Below, one piece after another: positions 36,651 to 49,578 of a stretch of 64,000 bases of DNA (position 1 is its first letter; each line of letters opens with the position of its first letter). The stretch is from positions 42,890,821 to 42,954,820 of the forward strand of contig OX344750.2 in NCBI GenBank assembly GCA_947034885.2. The letters run 5' to 3'. The position numbers and the translations under genes are program-made. The notes below the pieces were generated by a model. It was not told the origin of the DNA. It ran no database searches and was given only the letters and a program-made list of their open reading frames with translations. Source of the stretch: Thuidium tamariscinum. Taxonomy: Eukaryota; Streptophyta; Bryopsida; Hypnales; Thuidiaceae.

Positions 36651-38284
36651 TTGATTCGAATGAGAAGCTTCGCGTAGTTGGTGAGGAGCATGCACAAGAG
36701 CTCAATGCCCCAAAAGCAAAGTTGAAGGCTGTGGAGGAGGAGAACAATACTTTGAAGGCATTACCTTGTGTTGTAATTCCAACAGAATGTAGTGTTCAAG
36801 GAGAAGCAAGTGTGGATTTCCCCACATTTGCAGCTATGCAAGCACGAGCTGAAAAAGCTGAGCAAGAGGTTGAGAATTTGACATATGTCTTGGCCAAAAT
36901 CCAAAAAGCCATGGAAGGAAATGGGTCACCAAACTCTCTCCATGAATACTACTAAGCGGAGCACGCCAAATTAGTTGTAGAACGGAATGACTTGGAGCTA
37001 GAGGTGAGCAACATGAAGTTGGTTTGCACTTTTGCCTTCATGCAGTCAGAGCAAATGCAACGTGAGGTATGGTGTATAGCGGCATCATTTGGAGATGGCG
37101 ACAATCGTTTTTTTGGACTCACGTCATGGCCCATGATAGAAGAAATGTTCACAAATGATTTAGTGGAGAACGAAGACAATAGTAGCATTGATTGGAACCA
37201 CAATCCGAACTTGGAGTTCCAATACAAGACAGAGAGGTACAAGTATCCATTGCCCACACCACAAGAGATAGTAGAAGGAGAAAACCCTAAGCTTAATCCA
37301 CTAGTGTGGGCAAATGTTCCAAGCTTTGTGAAGGATGGCTCGACTTGTGCCCTTTGCACATGTTCATTTGGCCCAGAAGGAGCGTGGAGTTTGGGTACAT
37401 GTCCACACATGTACCACCCACAATGTTTGATTGCTTACATCGTTGTGAAGAAGAGATGTCCAACGTGCAAGGCCCCATTTCATAGACGTATGTACCAAAT
37501 GTTTGGGTTGGAGAGCAAAATGCCTTGTGATTATGAATACAATGAGGACAATTACCCTGGAACATTGGAAGATAAAGCAGCAATATGGGGGACCAATTTG
37601 ACTTGGTATTGGAAGTGGTCACACCATGGACATTATGTTCCCACAAGAAGTCTAGTAAATGTCCCATTTGCCCCCAATCAAGAAATCACTTGGTGTGGCA
37701 TTGCTATTCATCCGGATGGAGGAGGAAAAGTACGACGCAATTGGTTTGTAGCCCTTATCGGTGGCTATTGGGATTGGGAGCAGAATGTTTATATTGATGG
37801 TCCACATCCAGAGGGAGATATAGTATTCAATTCCCAAGGTGAAGTTGTAGGGTATGCTCATGAATTGTCGGAAAATGCATTGATACAAGCCACATCTAAC
37901 ACCTCATTCAATGAAGCTTCAGAGTTGAATCTTGTTTACAATTACCTATCTACGGCCTACAGTGACTCGACATTGGCTCTCTTAAATTCATTTCAAAGCA
38001 TGGAGCCTTTGTAAGAATTCTTCAAACAAAGTATACAGCGCGGCATTCTCGAACCTGACTTCAAAGTCTCAATTCGAGGACATCGCACTCGACCAAACGG
38101 TAGAGGATCCACCAATATCAATGTTGAAGGTGCTAGTACAAGCGGAGCAGGAGGTGCTGGACCAAGTGGAAGCAATGTGGACCCGTAGAGCTCTATTGAC
38201 AAGTAGTAGATTTAGAAGTAAGAGGTAGGTAGGACAATAGAATAGCATAGGAGAAGCTCACATTACAACCATCCTACATACTGA
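36650..38284 (+). CDS. coiled-coil/RING-H2 protein, probable E3 ubiquitin ligase, with in-frame TAA codons
   Basis: The N-terminal part (to about 36980) is a charged coiled coil (for example KLKAVEEENNTLKAL). A RING-H2 finger spans 37346-37468: C-x2-C-x14-C-x1-H-x2-H-x2-C-x10-C-x2-C, with all eight zinc ligands present. A Trp-rich region with WYWKWSHHGHYVPTRS and DWEQNVYIDGPHPEGD follows. RING-H2 proteins usually recruit ubiquitin-conjugating enzymes. TAA at 36953-36955 and 38012-38014 interrupt an otherwise continuous frame. The C-terminal part continues in phase to TAG 38186 and, if TAR is read through, to TGA 38282-38284; the last 33 codons hold six TAR and may instead be 3' UTR. The 5' end is lost at an inversion junction, so no reliable start codon is visible. 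Confidence 0.65.
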
Positions 38285-38619
38285 TGGTTATTTTGTATGT
38301 GTAAATAATAAAAATAATTTTTTGAACATATCTGTGATCTCGATTTGCTTCCTTTGATTACTTGAATGCTGCAGCTTTTTTTTGGATTTGTGTACTGGAT
38401 GGAAGCAAGCATAGATCATAGCATTTTGTCAATTTTTCAATGCATTAAATAAATTTAAATGAGAATGTAAATTGTTTTAGAAGCTGAAACAGATATGACC
38501 CCAAATACGCATGTAAGACATTGCATAAGAACAAGAAGACACTAGTGCCAGATTTGGATTCAATTTTTATACTTGTTGTTGATCAGTGTTTATACACTGC
38601 GAAAATGCTGTGAGACTGT

Positions 38620-38910
38620 GAGTCGACGCCCATGCTGTCCAGTGGACAATTAGGCCGTCCAATGCACTCACTCAACGTCCAGGAGACGGAGTGTCCGTCC
38701 AGGAGACGATCATCTTGTCCGGGAGACGATTAGACCGTCCAGGATACCACCAAGCCGTCTAGAAGGCCACGTGTCCGTCCAGTCGACGGGTCGGAGACGG
38801 ACCTGACGAACTTCATCAACCCGTTTTTGGCCCCTTTCGGGACGCGTCCCAACAGACGTCGACGGACATCCTGATGGGAAAAGCCAGCCTCACGTCGAGA
38901 TAGACAACCC
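38620..38910. repeat. GC-rich GGACG island 3
   Basis: Repeated CCGTCCAG/GTCCAGGAGACGG words, the same vocabulary as the islands at 21.9 and 23.3 kb but in the opposite orientation for much of its length. It contacts the 3' end of the gene at 38.9-40.6 kb and may have truncated it. Confidence 0.6.
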
Positions 38911-40623
38911 TGGCGGTGGTGGTGGGGTGATGCTCTCTTGACTGGACTTGCTTCCAGCTGGATTTGATCCTCCCTCTAAAGCTCTTGCAAATTGCAAAGC
39001 ATCCTGTGCAGCTTGATACACTGCACCCACATTGTTTTCATTCAAGTTACTCAATATGTAATTCATCGAACTTGTAAGCCAACCATACAAAATGGAAATG
39101 ACTATCTTCGAACTGCTATTGCATGTCTACGACCAAGAATGAATTCAATAAACTTGCCTACAATGGAGAACTTCTTGAGTAAGCGTTGCACTGCTTCCAC
39201 TTCGTATTGATGGCTAGCAATAAATTTATTCTGCAATTAGGCTAGATCATTAGTGTCCAAATATCAGAGAAATGATGGCTCCCCAACTAGCCAGGATATC
39301 AAGAAAAAATCAGCCATTGCAATGACCCAATCATCCAGAAACCTTCGAGATTTCATAAGAGGAATATTCTATATAACAATAAGAAACAGCCAGCAAGTTA
39401 GTAAATTGCCGCACCATCTCATTGCGAGTGCCGTCAACAATGCGATCAAGTCTGACATGATGCTTCAGAAGCAACGGGCGCAAGAGAATACAATCCAAGT
39501 GTCGAGCTCCCTGGAAGATAGCAACAGAATATTAGCTGTGTCATCCTACAGAAGGGTAGGTCACAAGATTGGGACAATAACATCAGGAGTGTGAAGTGAA
39601 TCAGTCCAACAAAAACGTTCCTTTCTATGACATGAAGTAAAAGGTCATATCAACAGACAGGTGAGCGAAAATCAAAATGCACTTCCAGACAAAACCACCC
39701 CTTATGCTACAAAAATATGCATTCGTAGCATATACCACAAATAGAAATTCTTGAAGCAAGACTTATTATCACGAAGCTGTAAATAAGTTGTTGGCAATGT
39801 TCCAGTCAATAGCAAACAGTGCGTATCAGAGACTTCAAGGAGATGATAATAGCAAAGCTGAAGTGTTCCATAATAAAAGGTACAAAATTCTTTGGGAGCT
39901 GAAGCCACACTAGAAACACGAACTTTGCATGATAATAAAAGGGACACCTACAAAACCCAACGGCAAAGATTATGTTTTAGTATACGCACGCTCATCAGTA
40001 TTCCAGGGTTTTATCACTTTAGGTAGCTAGATTCTGCAAAAGCCTAAACAAGAAATAGAGTTGGACTACATTGCATACAATGCGGGACATTGGAAACACA
40101 TACCAAAACAAACGTTTTTCAGAAGAAACTTCCGCTACACTGAAGGATCCATAAGCTGCATACCTTTTCAGAAGAAACTCTCCGCCAAAACGTATGCAAC
40201 AAACACCAAACCTGCAACTCTCACTTTGCCACCTTGCTCCGCACTCAAGAAAAAGCTCATCAAAACACCAACAGAGGATCCATTTCGACACCAAATAACG
40301 GAAATTCGATTCCAAATTCACTAATCACAAGCATTGATCAAAAACGGAGCCACAACTGCTCAAATTGTCTTCCAAAGCCCGAAAAAACAACAAAGCTTCA
40401 CTCCGGAATGAGACCCTAAACCGAGCTCCAACTGGATCGCTTTTGAGAAGTTTTCTGGCCACAGTTCAATCAGGTGCCCATTGTTCAATGCGAGACATAT
40501 TATGTGATTTGGGTTTGTAAAAGTTGCGATGGTCGGGGGCGCTGGGAGGATGAAGAAAAGAGGATTGGGCCAATTCTTAGTGGCCTCTGACTTGCACGGC
40601 GGAGAGGGCGACTTGCGGTACAC
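38890..40623 (-). CDS. compact multi-exon gene of unknown function, possibly truncated
   Basis: Exons with good GT/AG borders on the minus strand are: 39947-39736 (KVRVSSVASAPKEFCTFYYG...), 39510-39415 (GARHLDCILLRPLLLKHHVR...), 39368-39288 (KSRRFLDDWVIAMADFFLIS) and one starting at 39230 (NKFIASHQYEVEAVQRLLKK). The introns at 39414-39369 and 39287-39231 are only 46 and 57 bases long and carry branch-point-like CTAAC and CTAAT. A last frame (YGWLTSSMNYILSNLNENNV) ends at TGA 38892-38890, reached only after a phase change near 39110. A likely first exon lies at 40623-40390 (ICLALNNGHLIELWPENFSK). It looks like a conserved helical housekeeping protein, but I cannot name it. The 3' end lies in GGACG island 3. 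Confidence 0.5.
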
Positions 40624-40999
40624 TCCTGTGATTGTTCATAAATCCAAAATCAAACCAATGAAATTTCAAGCAAAACGACGGAAAAACAAAACCTGCGCAC
40701 TGATTCAAATAACACCAAACACCGAACAGGTTGGAGCAATGACGGTCTGTCCGTCCTACAAGAAAAATGTGCCAAAATTCTCATGATAGTTCATGAACCC
40801 GAAATAAAGCAAATGTATGTCAAAGCAAAACAACGGGAAAACAAAACTTGTGACCCTAAGCCCGAAACAAATCAGCTGACAACGGCACAAATACTGCAAA
40901 CAGATCACATAGCAATGACGGTCTCCTTCAATTCTGTCTGTCCCAAAGGCTCAGTCTCTACTTCAAGAAATACGACTCACTAGCACTGGCGGCACGACG

Positions 41000-42480
41000 T
41001 CGATTGCCTCAGCCAACAAAGTCCTTCAATCGTAGCAAATCGGATTGTGGTGCAGCTCAAGATTCCCAAAGAGCGCCTCACTACAAAGGCTCAACCCCAA
41101 CCGTAATGTCAAACCCCAAGACCGGCTGCGGGAGAGGGGTAAAACCCTATTGTTGTCCCTTGTTGCCAGGTCCGGCTGCACCTCCGCCTGCTTTTGCACT
41201 CAATCGGCCGTCATCTCCAGTTCCTCAAAATGATTTTTTTCAAAACAAAATTAACCTCAAAAATATGAAAACACGGCTTAACGTACTAAGTGGTACGTTA
41301 AAGCATTCTATCTATAAGAAAACTTCAAATTATAAGATATCCGAACACGAAGCTGAGGCCCATGACAACGTGGAGAGAAGATCCTTCGGCGTCCTTCGCA
41401 GAGTTACTTACCCTCAGCCACGGGTCCGGCAAAATGACGGGAAAACAAAACTTGAGAGCAATGACGAAATAAATTAGCTGACCACGGCACAAACACTACA
41501 AACAGGTTGGAGCAATGATGGTCTCCTTCAATTCTGTCCATCCTAAAAGAACAGTCTGCACAACAACTCCAGATGATCTCAATATGGATCCGACAACCTT
41601 CAATAACCAAATTTAAACAAATCGGAAGAAAAACAAAAAAACATCGCAGACAAAAGAGCTCGAAGGCACATCGTCAAGGCATATAAAAAATTTACTACCA
41701 TCATTATTCACATCATGCCTTCAATCAAACCTCGAATTTCGATTTCAGCTCGTTCCACGCATTCCGATCGACAACACAGGAACAAGAGACGAATAGTACA
41801 AACAAAAGAACTCGATGTACTTAAGAAAATGCCAATGCCGAGAGTACTCAAAACTAGGTCAAATCACCTCCTATACAGCAGCTTCAGAGGATCTCACTAC
41901 CCTTCGAAAAACAAATTTAAGATCGGTGTGGTAGCAAATTAAAGAAACTATTGAATCGAAGGAAAGGAGGGGGGAGGGGGGAGAGAGAGTCCGAGATATG
42001 TTAAAGAAGCGTGCAGTACTAAGTGTGCAGTACCAAGCGTGTAGTACCTAAAGCCCTACCAAGTGAGCTACAACGCAAAGAAAATCCCGGGAAAACAATG
42101 GAAATGCATTTGGAGGTGAAAGAGTGGGGTTGAGGATTACCATGATGCTCAATCGGAACAACGCAAGAGTTGCGCAAGCCTACTGCTGAAGATCTGCAAG
42201 TGAGCAATACACGATCAACTTCAAGAAATACAACTTGCTAGCAATAGCAGCACGACGTCGATCGCCTTAGCCAAGAAAGTCCTACAATCACAGACTTTCG
42301 GATTGTGGTGCAGCTCAAGATTTGCAAGAAGTGCCTCGCTGCAAAGGCTCAATCCCGAACCCTCATATCAAACCCCGAACCCTCATGTCAAACCCCAAAC
42401 CATCATGTCAAATTCCAATACCGGCTGCGAGAGAGGGGTGAAACCCTCGTGTTGTCCCTTGCTACCAGGTCCGGTTGTAC
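41000..42480. repeat. duplicated segment of about 250 bp (41000-41240 and 42220-42480) with intervening non-coding DNA
   Basis: The two copies, about 1.24 kb apart and in direct orientation, share CGGATTGTGGTGCAGCTCAA, GCACGACGTCG and TTGTCCCTTG. The second copy has an internal triplicated 22-24 bp unit (CCCTCATGTCAAACCCC-type) at 42355-42418. Both lie upstream of the minus-strand gene at 38.9-40.6 kb. Frames in both strands are short and basic, and I call no gene here. Confidence 0.7.
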
Positions 42481-42499
42481 CCGGGTCGACTCATCCAAA

Positions 42500-45400
42500 A
42501 TCTCCCGGGTATTTGACACCCGAGTATATGTAATTGAAATCCGGGTATTTATGTCATGATATGTAGTTGAAATCCAGGTATATATGCAGGTATATGTAAT
42601 AGAATTAAATATACTTTTTAATGTAGAAATCTGACTTGTTAAATTCCCAAAACAGTCAGAAGCTACCATTCCCAGTATTAATACCAAAAAGAAAAAATTT
42701 CAAAATTTTGTGGGATTTATAACCATAGGATCTTGTACTTGATTGATTTCTAAATATGAATAAAAGTTCTAGAGTCTTTTACCATATAGATTCATTTGTA
42801 AATTATTTGCATTTGAATGCTAAAAAATTTATGTTTTTACCTTGTAGAAAATATAGTAGCTATACTTTATTTAGGTGATTTAGGTGAAAATCATACGAAC
42901 AATGACCTAAGTTGGTTGTGCCTCCTTGAATTTAATGTCAAAGCTAAGTTACTCTCAATGGCTACAATGTTGAAATAAACAATCAACATCCCAATCATCC
43001 CTTGGTTTTAATTTTTTCAAAAAAATTTGGAAATTGAATAAAATAAAAGACTTTAAAGTTTATTTAAAAATAGAGATTCTATTATTGTTTACAACCCAAA
43101 AAAAATCATAACTTTTCACTCACCTACTAAAATTGGAGTGATTCAAAGCTTTCTAAGTATACCTAAATGAAGAAAATGAACTACAAATTTTTGTTTCTAA
43201 ATAAAGTGATTTGTTTTAATTTCCCTAAAGTGTCTAGTTATGGAAAAAAATAACATATTAAGCCATAACTTTTCGCATGTATTTTCAAATGTCCTAATTT
43301 TCAAGAGAACACAAAAGATTTTCCTCATCCTAACCTTCTATTGAAATGTAGGCCCAAAATATCGAAATCCCTAATCACATAACCCTACAAACCCTTTTTT
43401 TTCAGCACTATGAGACTAGATTGCACCATTTAAAAATAAATGTTTATTTTTTGCCAAAATAAAAGTAATCCTTTTTTACTATAAAATTTCCTATAATATG
43501 GACAAAGTCACCAAATTTGCATGAAAAAGTGTATGAAAATGATAGGATAGTGTTTTTAAATCCAAAAGACAGATGAATGTAAAAATATACCCCTTCACCA
43601 AATTTGAAGTAACTACCATCTTGGCACTTTCTTTAAAAAAAAGATGGGAAAGGGTACCCACTTGAAATTGCTATGTTACCAAATTTAGGAGGTTGGTTCT
43701 TTAGTGGATAATGGACCAAGTCTAAATATAAAATGAACTGTGGTTCTTATGTTTCTAATCAACCATTTTAGGTTATTGTTTGACTTCAAGAAGAATTTTC
43801 AGGTTTCACCAAAATTCAAATTCATTTTTCAAAAAAATGAGTTACTTTTCAATATCTACATTCAAAACTAAGATTGCTACATTCAAACAAAAATTACGAA
43901 AAAAAAAGAATACCAAGTCTCTATAATTCGCCTAGTGTTGGAAAAAATATTTGGTTTTTTATAATTAGACCTTATGGATATTCTTACAGATCAATACAAA
44001 CCACAACTCTTCACCAATCAAAAGAATTCAAATGCTAAACATAGCAATTGTGTTTTTGGAGAATGGTTGAAGTTATACCTTCAAAATTTATTAGAAGAAA
44101 ATCTAAAAGTAATTTTTTATTGTAATGATATGGATATTTTTCACTTTTTGTACTTAACACTATCTTCTTTGATATAAACTATAGAAAAATTATAAAACTT
44201 ATATTTGACAATACATTTGCATTTTGTATGAACCCCTTAGGCTTTTAGAGGTCAAGGATAAATGCTAAATTGCTTCAAATAAATTAAAAATATGAAACAT
44301 CAATCTTAAAGAAAAAAATGTGGCTTTATATTTTGTTATGTTATTTAAACTAACAATGTATAATTTAGACACCTATAAAAAAGCCATTTGGTATTTTAAA
44401 TGTCTTATAACACCTCCAACAAAATGGAAGTAGTACACATAAAATCCAAAAATCTAGAGAAAAAATCCCTTGGAATTTGAAGAAAAGATAATAATCCTAC
44501 CTATATATTGTCCCCCTCCCTTCAGAATCAAGCTTTATGGTGAATTTCTTACTACAAGTGTAAATTGGATTCCACAAGTTACAAACTAAGTGGCATGTAT
44601 ATCTTAAAGCATTTGATAAAGGATTTCAAAAGTGGTGCAAAGGTATTGGAACACTTCAAAAAGTTGTCAAATAGAATTAAATCTCCCTTCCTGAAAATGA
44701 CCCATTTTTCAAACTATTTCTCCCTAAACCAAAATTGACTGACTTAAGGGGTCTAGGCCAGTCTACCAAATTATTCGGTGAAGAAATTTAATCTTTCTTT
44801 TCCAAATCTAATCTTTATCAAACAAAAACTAAATTGTCTTTAGAAAGTCAATTTAACTTTTAGAATTCTAGCTTTGAGTTTTCTAACTAAATTTGAATGA
44901 TATGGCATGTGGCATTAATCCATAAACCTTTGAAATTATCTTGTCCAATCCAAATTATCTTGAATCCATGAATTGGTTAGGTTGTAGACTATATAAACTC
45001 TAAGGACTTCTACATTTTATTTTTTCTCAATTTGATATTATTGATCCAATTTTGAAGGTGATTTAGAAGGTTGGATTAGATTATAAAATGGAATTAGGAT
45101 TTTTTCCCTTTAGCATTATAGTCCCAAATTGTACACCTAAAGATTATTTGGATTAAAATTGGCAACCAAAAGCAAGAAATTTTGGTGCCAAAAATCTTAA
45201 AATAGTAGGAATAATAATAAATCCTTACATAAAATGCTAGAATGTGGATGAAAACAAAGTATGGACATGTGAATAAATTACATGTTTTAATGTGACAATT
45301 CCTGTTCAATATGTGGATGAATGTAGGAATCTAAAGGGCAATCATAATATTTTATAACACTCCTATGGGATATCTTAAAATAAAATATTAATAGTTCTCC

Positions 45401-47520
45401 TTGATGCTCTAAACTACTTTTTTTCAAAATCTAATTCTTTGTCACTAAAATAGATTATTTTTTTGAAGATGAATTAGCTCCTAAACCTCTACCTTTCTCT
45501 TTTTCAAAACTAAAGAAAAGTAAATTGATTTGTAATGATTGGGCAAATTTTCATTATGGAACTGTATCTTGCCTTGAAAAAAAAGGATGAAAGAATGGGT
45601 TGGAAATAAAGAAGTAACCAATTGAAGTTTTAGATTTAAATAAAAATTAAAACATAACTAATAGTCCCTTTAGACCAAAACAACTCTAAATCCCATGCCT
45701 CTAATGAATTTATCTAAAGTAAAAATTTGCAAGTAAGAAGTTATGTGGAATTTGACCAATAAAATTCAAGAAAGTTAGAGTATTCCTTCTAATGGCATTG
45801 CTAATTAAGATTCAATAGAAATACTCCTTTGGATTAATATTAAATACTTTGAACAATCAAGAAAACACTTGGAAATAGGTAAAGATACCAAATTTTGAAA
45901 TATCTCTAACATCCTTGAAATCAAGGTCCAAAAAGCACCAATGAAATTAGAACTTTCCTTTATATAGACAAGATTACAAGAATGAACCAAAATTCACTCT
46001 TCATCATGAAGCCAAGTGGTAGGACAAAATATGAACAAGAGCTGGCTTTGGGGAATAAAAGAGGTGGCTTTTTGAACATTTCCCAAAGCCTTCCTATTAT
46101 CCAATAACCTTAAGAGCTTTTGAAATGGTTTCAATTGCTAATTAAATAAATTAGGCAAATTTATTATAGTTGGATTTAATTTTAAGATTAAGATAAAATT
46201 TCCTAACAAAAAATTACTCATACTATTGCCTTCAAAATACCCTAATCATCAAGAGGAAATAGTCATCTTCTATTTCTAAGTCCTTTTAACTTGTGAAAAT
46301 TGCAAATTGCTGATCTAAGGAATTGTAATTAACTTTCGACTCATGGAATTTGAGAATTTCAAAGATTTAGATTTGTATGGAGTGTTTGGGAGAATTATGG
46401 GGATAAAAAAGAGTCGATTTTGCCTTTGCTTGGATGTCACATTCTCTTAGTGTTCTAATAGACACCTTGAATTTGTTTAAAATTTGTTGTAAATAGTTGT
46501 AGTTTCTTTGGGTGCTGGTTAATGTTGGAATGACTTCAAATTTATAGAGGCATATTACTAAGGTTGGCACATCCAACAATGTAACTGGCTTTAAATTACC
46601 ATCTTCAAATTGTTTACATTTCCAAATTAGTTATGTACCTATTTGAATGGATTCCTTTTCGAAACTAACTTTGACTTTTAATAACTTTTGTATATTGTAT
46701 CCAAATGATGCATATTTTTGTAGCCTTTCCAACTTTGAAATGATTTTTCATAGTTCCGCCAAATACATAGTGTAATATAGGAAGTCTACATTGTTGTACC
46801 AACATGTCTGTTTTCTATGCTTGAGAAATTGTAGAGCCTATTAATTAGTCTTTGCTTTCTTTCATATCAAATTTTGTAGGCAATTCTTGAGATCTCACAC
46901 ATTGTGTTCTTAAATAAAAGAAGACTATGCAATTCAAAAAAGTTTAGGCAAAAATAGTCACATAAGAGTTTAATATTTTGAATTTTTTGTATCTTTTTGC
47001 TAAACTTGATGTACTTTACAAAATGAAAACAACTTTTCACTAGCTCTTTTTCTTTCTTTTTTGTAAAAGTGCCATCGTGCCAATATAAAATGTTATAGTG
47101 GTGTTCCAAATTGCAACATTCATCTACTAATTGGATGTATAGTATTGTTTTTGTCCACAGTTAGGCGATTTTATCTAATATTTCTTCTAATTTCATAGTT
47201 CATGGTGATTCCATCCGAATTTTTTGGCATTTTTCTGGGTGTTTTTTAGCCGGATTATTTATTTGGTGCAATCACTTACTAGAAAGGCAAAAAAAAGCCA
47301 TGTTTACTATATTTTTCCAAGTTGCATATGAAGATAATAAATATTCAAGAGATAAATATTATTTTATTACCTTTTGTACTTCTTGAAGAAAGATAGAGCA
47401 ATCAAATTCACCAAAGAAAAGTGGAAATAAAATATTATTACACATGTATTCTCTCTTTTATGAATCCATTGCACAACAAGATTTTGAGTATGTGGTCAAT
47501 ATGTTGATGAGTTCGATTTA
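42500..47520. other. AT-rich non-coding sequence with old repeats
   Basis: Only short low-complexity frames. Several stretches (for example around 43250-43350) resemble, in either orientation, segments near 32.75 and 58.9 kb (words around CATAACTTTT and GAAATC), suggesting diverged copies of one family. No gene or RNA gene seen. Confidence 0.55.
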
Positions 47521-47526
47521 ACTCTT

Positions 47527-49086
47527 TTGTAAGTAACTTTTTCTATTTTGGCAATAGTTAAATACCATAGTTTGAATTCTTTGTACCATGAGTTTTTTTT
47601 ATAAAACTAATCCCTTACAATTCAGTGTTTTATTACTTCAATAGACTTTGAAGGAATTTTTAAGTATGGTATAATATCTTTGTTGAAAAAACTTCCAACT
47701 AAAAAAAGTTGTGAAATCAAATAGGATTTCACCTCCAAGAATTATTTTATGATTTTGTATCTTCAGTCAAGAGTTATGGACAAAATGCAGGGAAAGTGTT
47801 TGAAAATCTCTCAAAAAAAATTGTTCATTGGTACCACTCTTTGAATTTTTCCCATAACTTGTTATTGAAATTTCAAAATTACAAACGGATTTTAGGAGAT
47901 CAAACTAAATTAAATTTCTCAACTTTTTTTAGTTTGAAGTTTTTCTAAAAAACATGTTTTACTATGTTGAAATTGCCTCCAAACTATACTAGAATTTAGA
48001 GTTCCCGTTTTCAAAGTCTTTAAGTTTACGAAAAAACTAATTTGTACAATATGTGTAAGAAATTGTACCATACTTTGTATATTTAAGAAAGGGCGTGTTA
48101 TTACTATGTCAAAATGTGTTTAATTAAACAAAGTTTCCATAATCTTACATTTTCCAAAACTTACATTTTCCAAAACTTATTGATTTGAAACTTCATTTTT
48201 ACTTCTTCATGGTTGATTTTTCTATAACCTAATAGGATGTTTTTGTTGACTTGAAAAAACAATGTCCAAGTTTCTTAAGAAAATTACCTTTTTTGGTTAA
48301 TTTTGAATTATAAAAGTTTTCAAATTAGAATTTTCTAAAAAACTGTCTAAAGGTATGTTGAAATCAATATGGTTTGAGGTTTTCATAAAATGGAATTTAT
48401 TGATTGAATGAAACATTTACAAACCCTAAATCCTAAACCAACCCCCCCATTGTTTGAAGAAAACGCCGTGATTTTTTCTTTCCATTTTGGGTCCCACTTG
48501 TAATGTCGATCATTCCATATTTTCTTTCTATAAACCCAAAAGGTCCTAGCTAGTAGTAGAGGTTACCCCTTCATATTTACCCTAAACGGCACTCCACGCC
48601 TTCTACTAAAGCTATGCGCCTAACGGCGCTCCGCTTTAGGCCTAGACCCTACTCACTTCGCTCCGTAGGGTTTAGGTGCTACAATTCAAATAAAACATTT
48701 CATTTTTCGTGGAAAACCTTGGGGTGAGTGGATTGAATTGGGACAGGGAAGAAATATGCACTTGATGGGCAGGCAAGCACAAATCCCAATTCCCCTAAAA
48801 CGATGGTGTGCCTTGGGTCCTGCGACAATGGTGTGCCTTGGGTGTGATTCAGGTATAACCAAGTTGCATTGTAACATGATGCTGAATTAATCACTAACGG
48901 TTTTTTCTTGTGGCACTGTCAACAGTGGATAAAACGATGGAGTGACATTTTTGTTTACATTACTTCTTTTTCCATGTTTTTTCTCCAGGGCAGTCTTCCA
49001 TCCCACCAGGCTTTTTTTGGTCATTCCAAGCTTGCAACAATCACAGACCATGTAGCTCAATCTTCTGTTTTGAATGATAATGCCCA
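47527..49086. repeat. 1.5 kb repeat, right copy of an inverted pair
   Basis: Reverse-complement partner of 33015-34528. Small indels distinguish the copies (for example an extra ACATTTTCCAAAACTT here at about 48160, and a duplicated GATGGTGTGCCTTGGGT-like unit at about 48800). Together the pair brackets about 13 kb. Confidence 0.85.
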
Positions 49087-49368
49087 TATATATCGCAAAG
49101 ACCCTCCCCGTTAGATTGACAACTTCTTTAGATATACATGAGTTCATGTATTCCTCGTGTTTGGTTCATGCAAGTGTAGCACGAATAATGAAAAAAGTGA
49201 TGTTTGTCATTGGCATTAAATCTAGCAACCATTAAGCTCACATTAAGTCAAATGTCAAATGATACGATCAAATTTGGTAACACATAGGCGGTAATAAAAT
49301 TTGAATTATTCATGTATAATTACAAAACAAGCATAAAGAGTGACTTTCTTCATTAAAAAGGATATTAC

Positions 49369-49479
49369 TTGCCAAGAGTGAATATTCTCTAGATTCACTT
49401 CCACACACTGTTGGTACAACTTGCGAGCACGTCCCGTTATTGAGTCTGAACCCAGTAATGATTCATCATGTGCCCAAGC
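49369..49479 (-). CDS. single TPR/HAT-like repeat exon
   Basis: Bounded by a TTTTCCAG acceptor and a GTAATA donor, the 111-base exon is phase 0 at both ends and encodes exactly 37 residues. The words ITGRARKLYQQCVEVNLENI and HSW have the helix-turn-helix spacing of TPR/HAT (half-a-TPR) repeats found in RNA-processing proteins. The neighbouring exons are not visible: the right copy of the inverted 1.5 kb repeat lies just downstream. It may be an orphan exon of a broken gene. Confidence 0.45.
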
Positions 49480-49578
49480 CTGGAAAAGGAGATGCCTAAG
49501 TATATGACAATAAGCTACTACAGAAGTAGGCGTGTTGATGATGTACACTTTTAGTTGTAAATATTCATTGCATGGTAT

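Noticed and set aside
41004-41477. 157-codon plus-strand frame
   Set aside because: It covers a duplicated segment whose second copy at 42.3 kb is not open in the same frame; composition is unlike a conserved protein.
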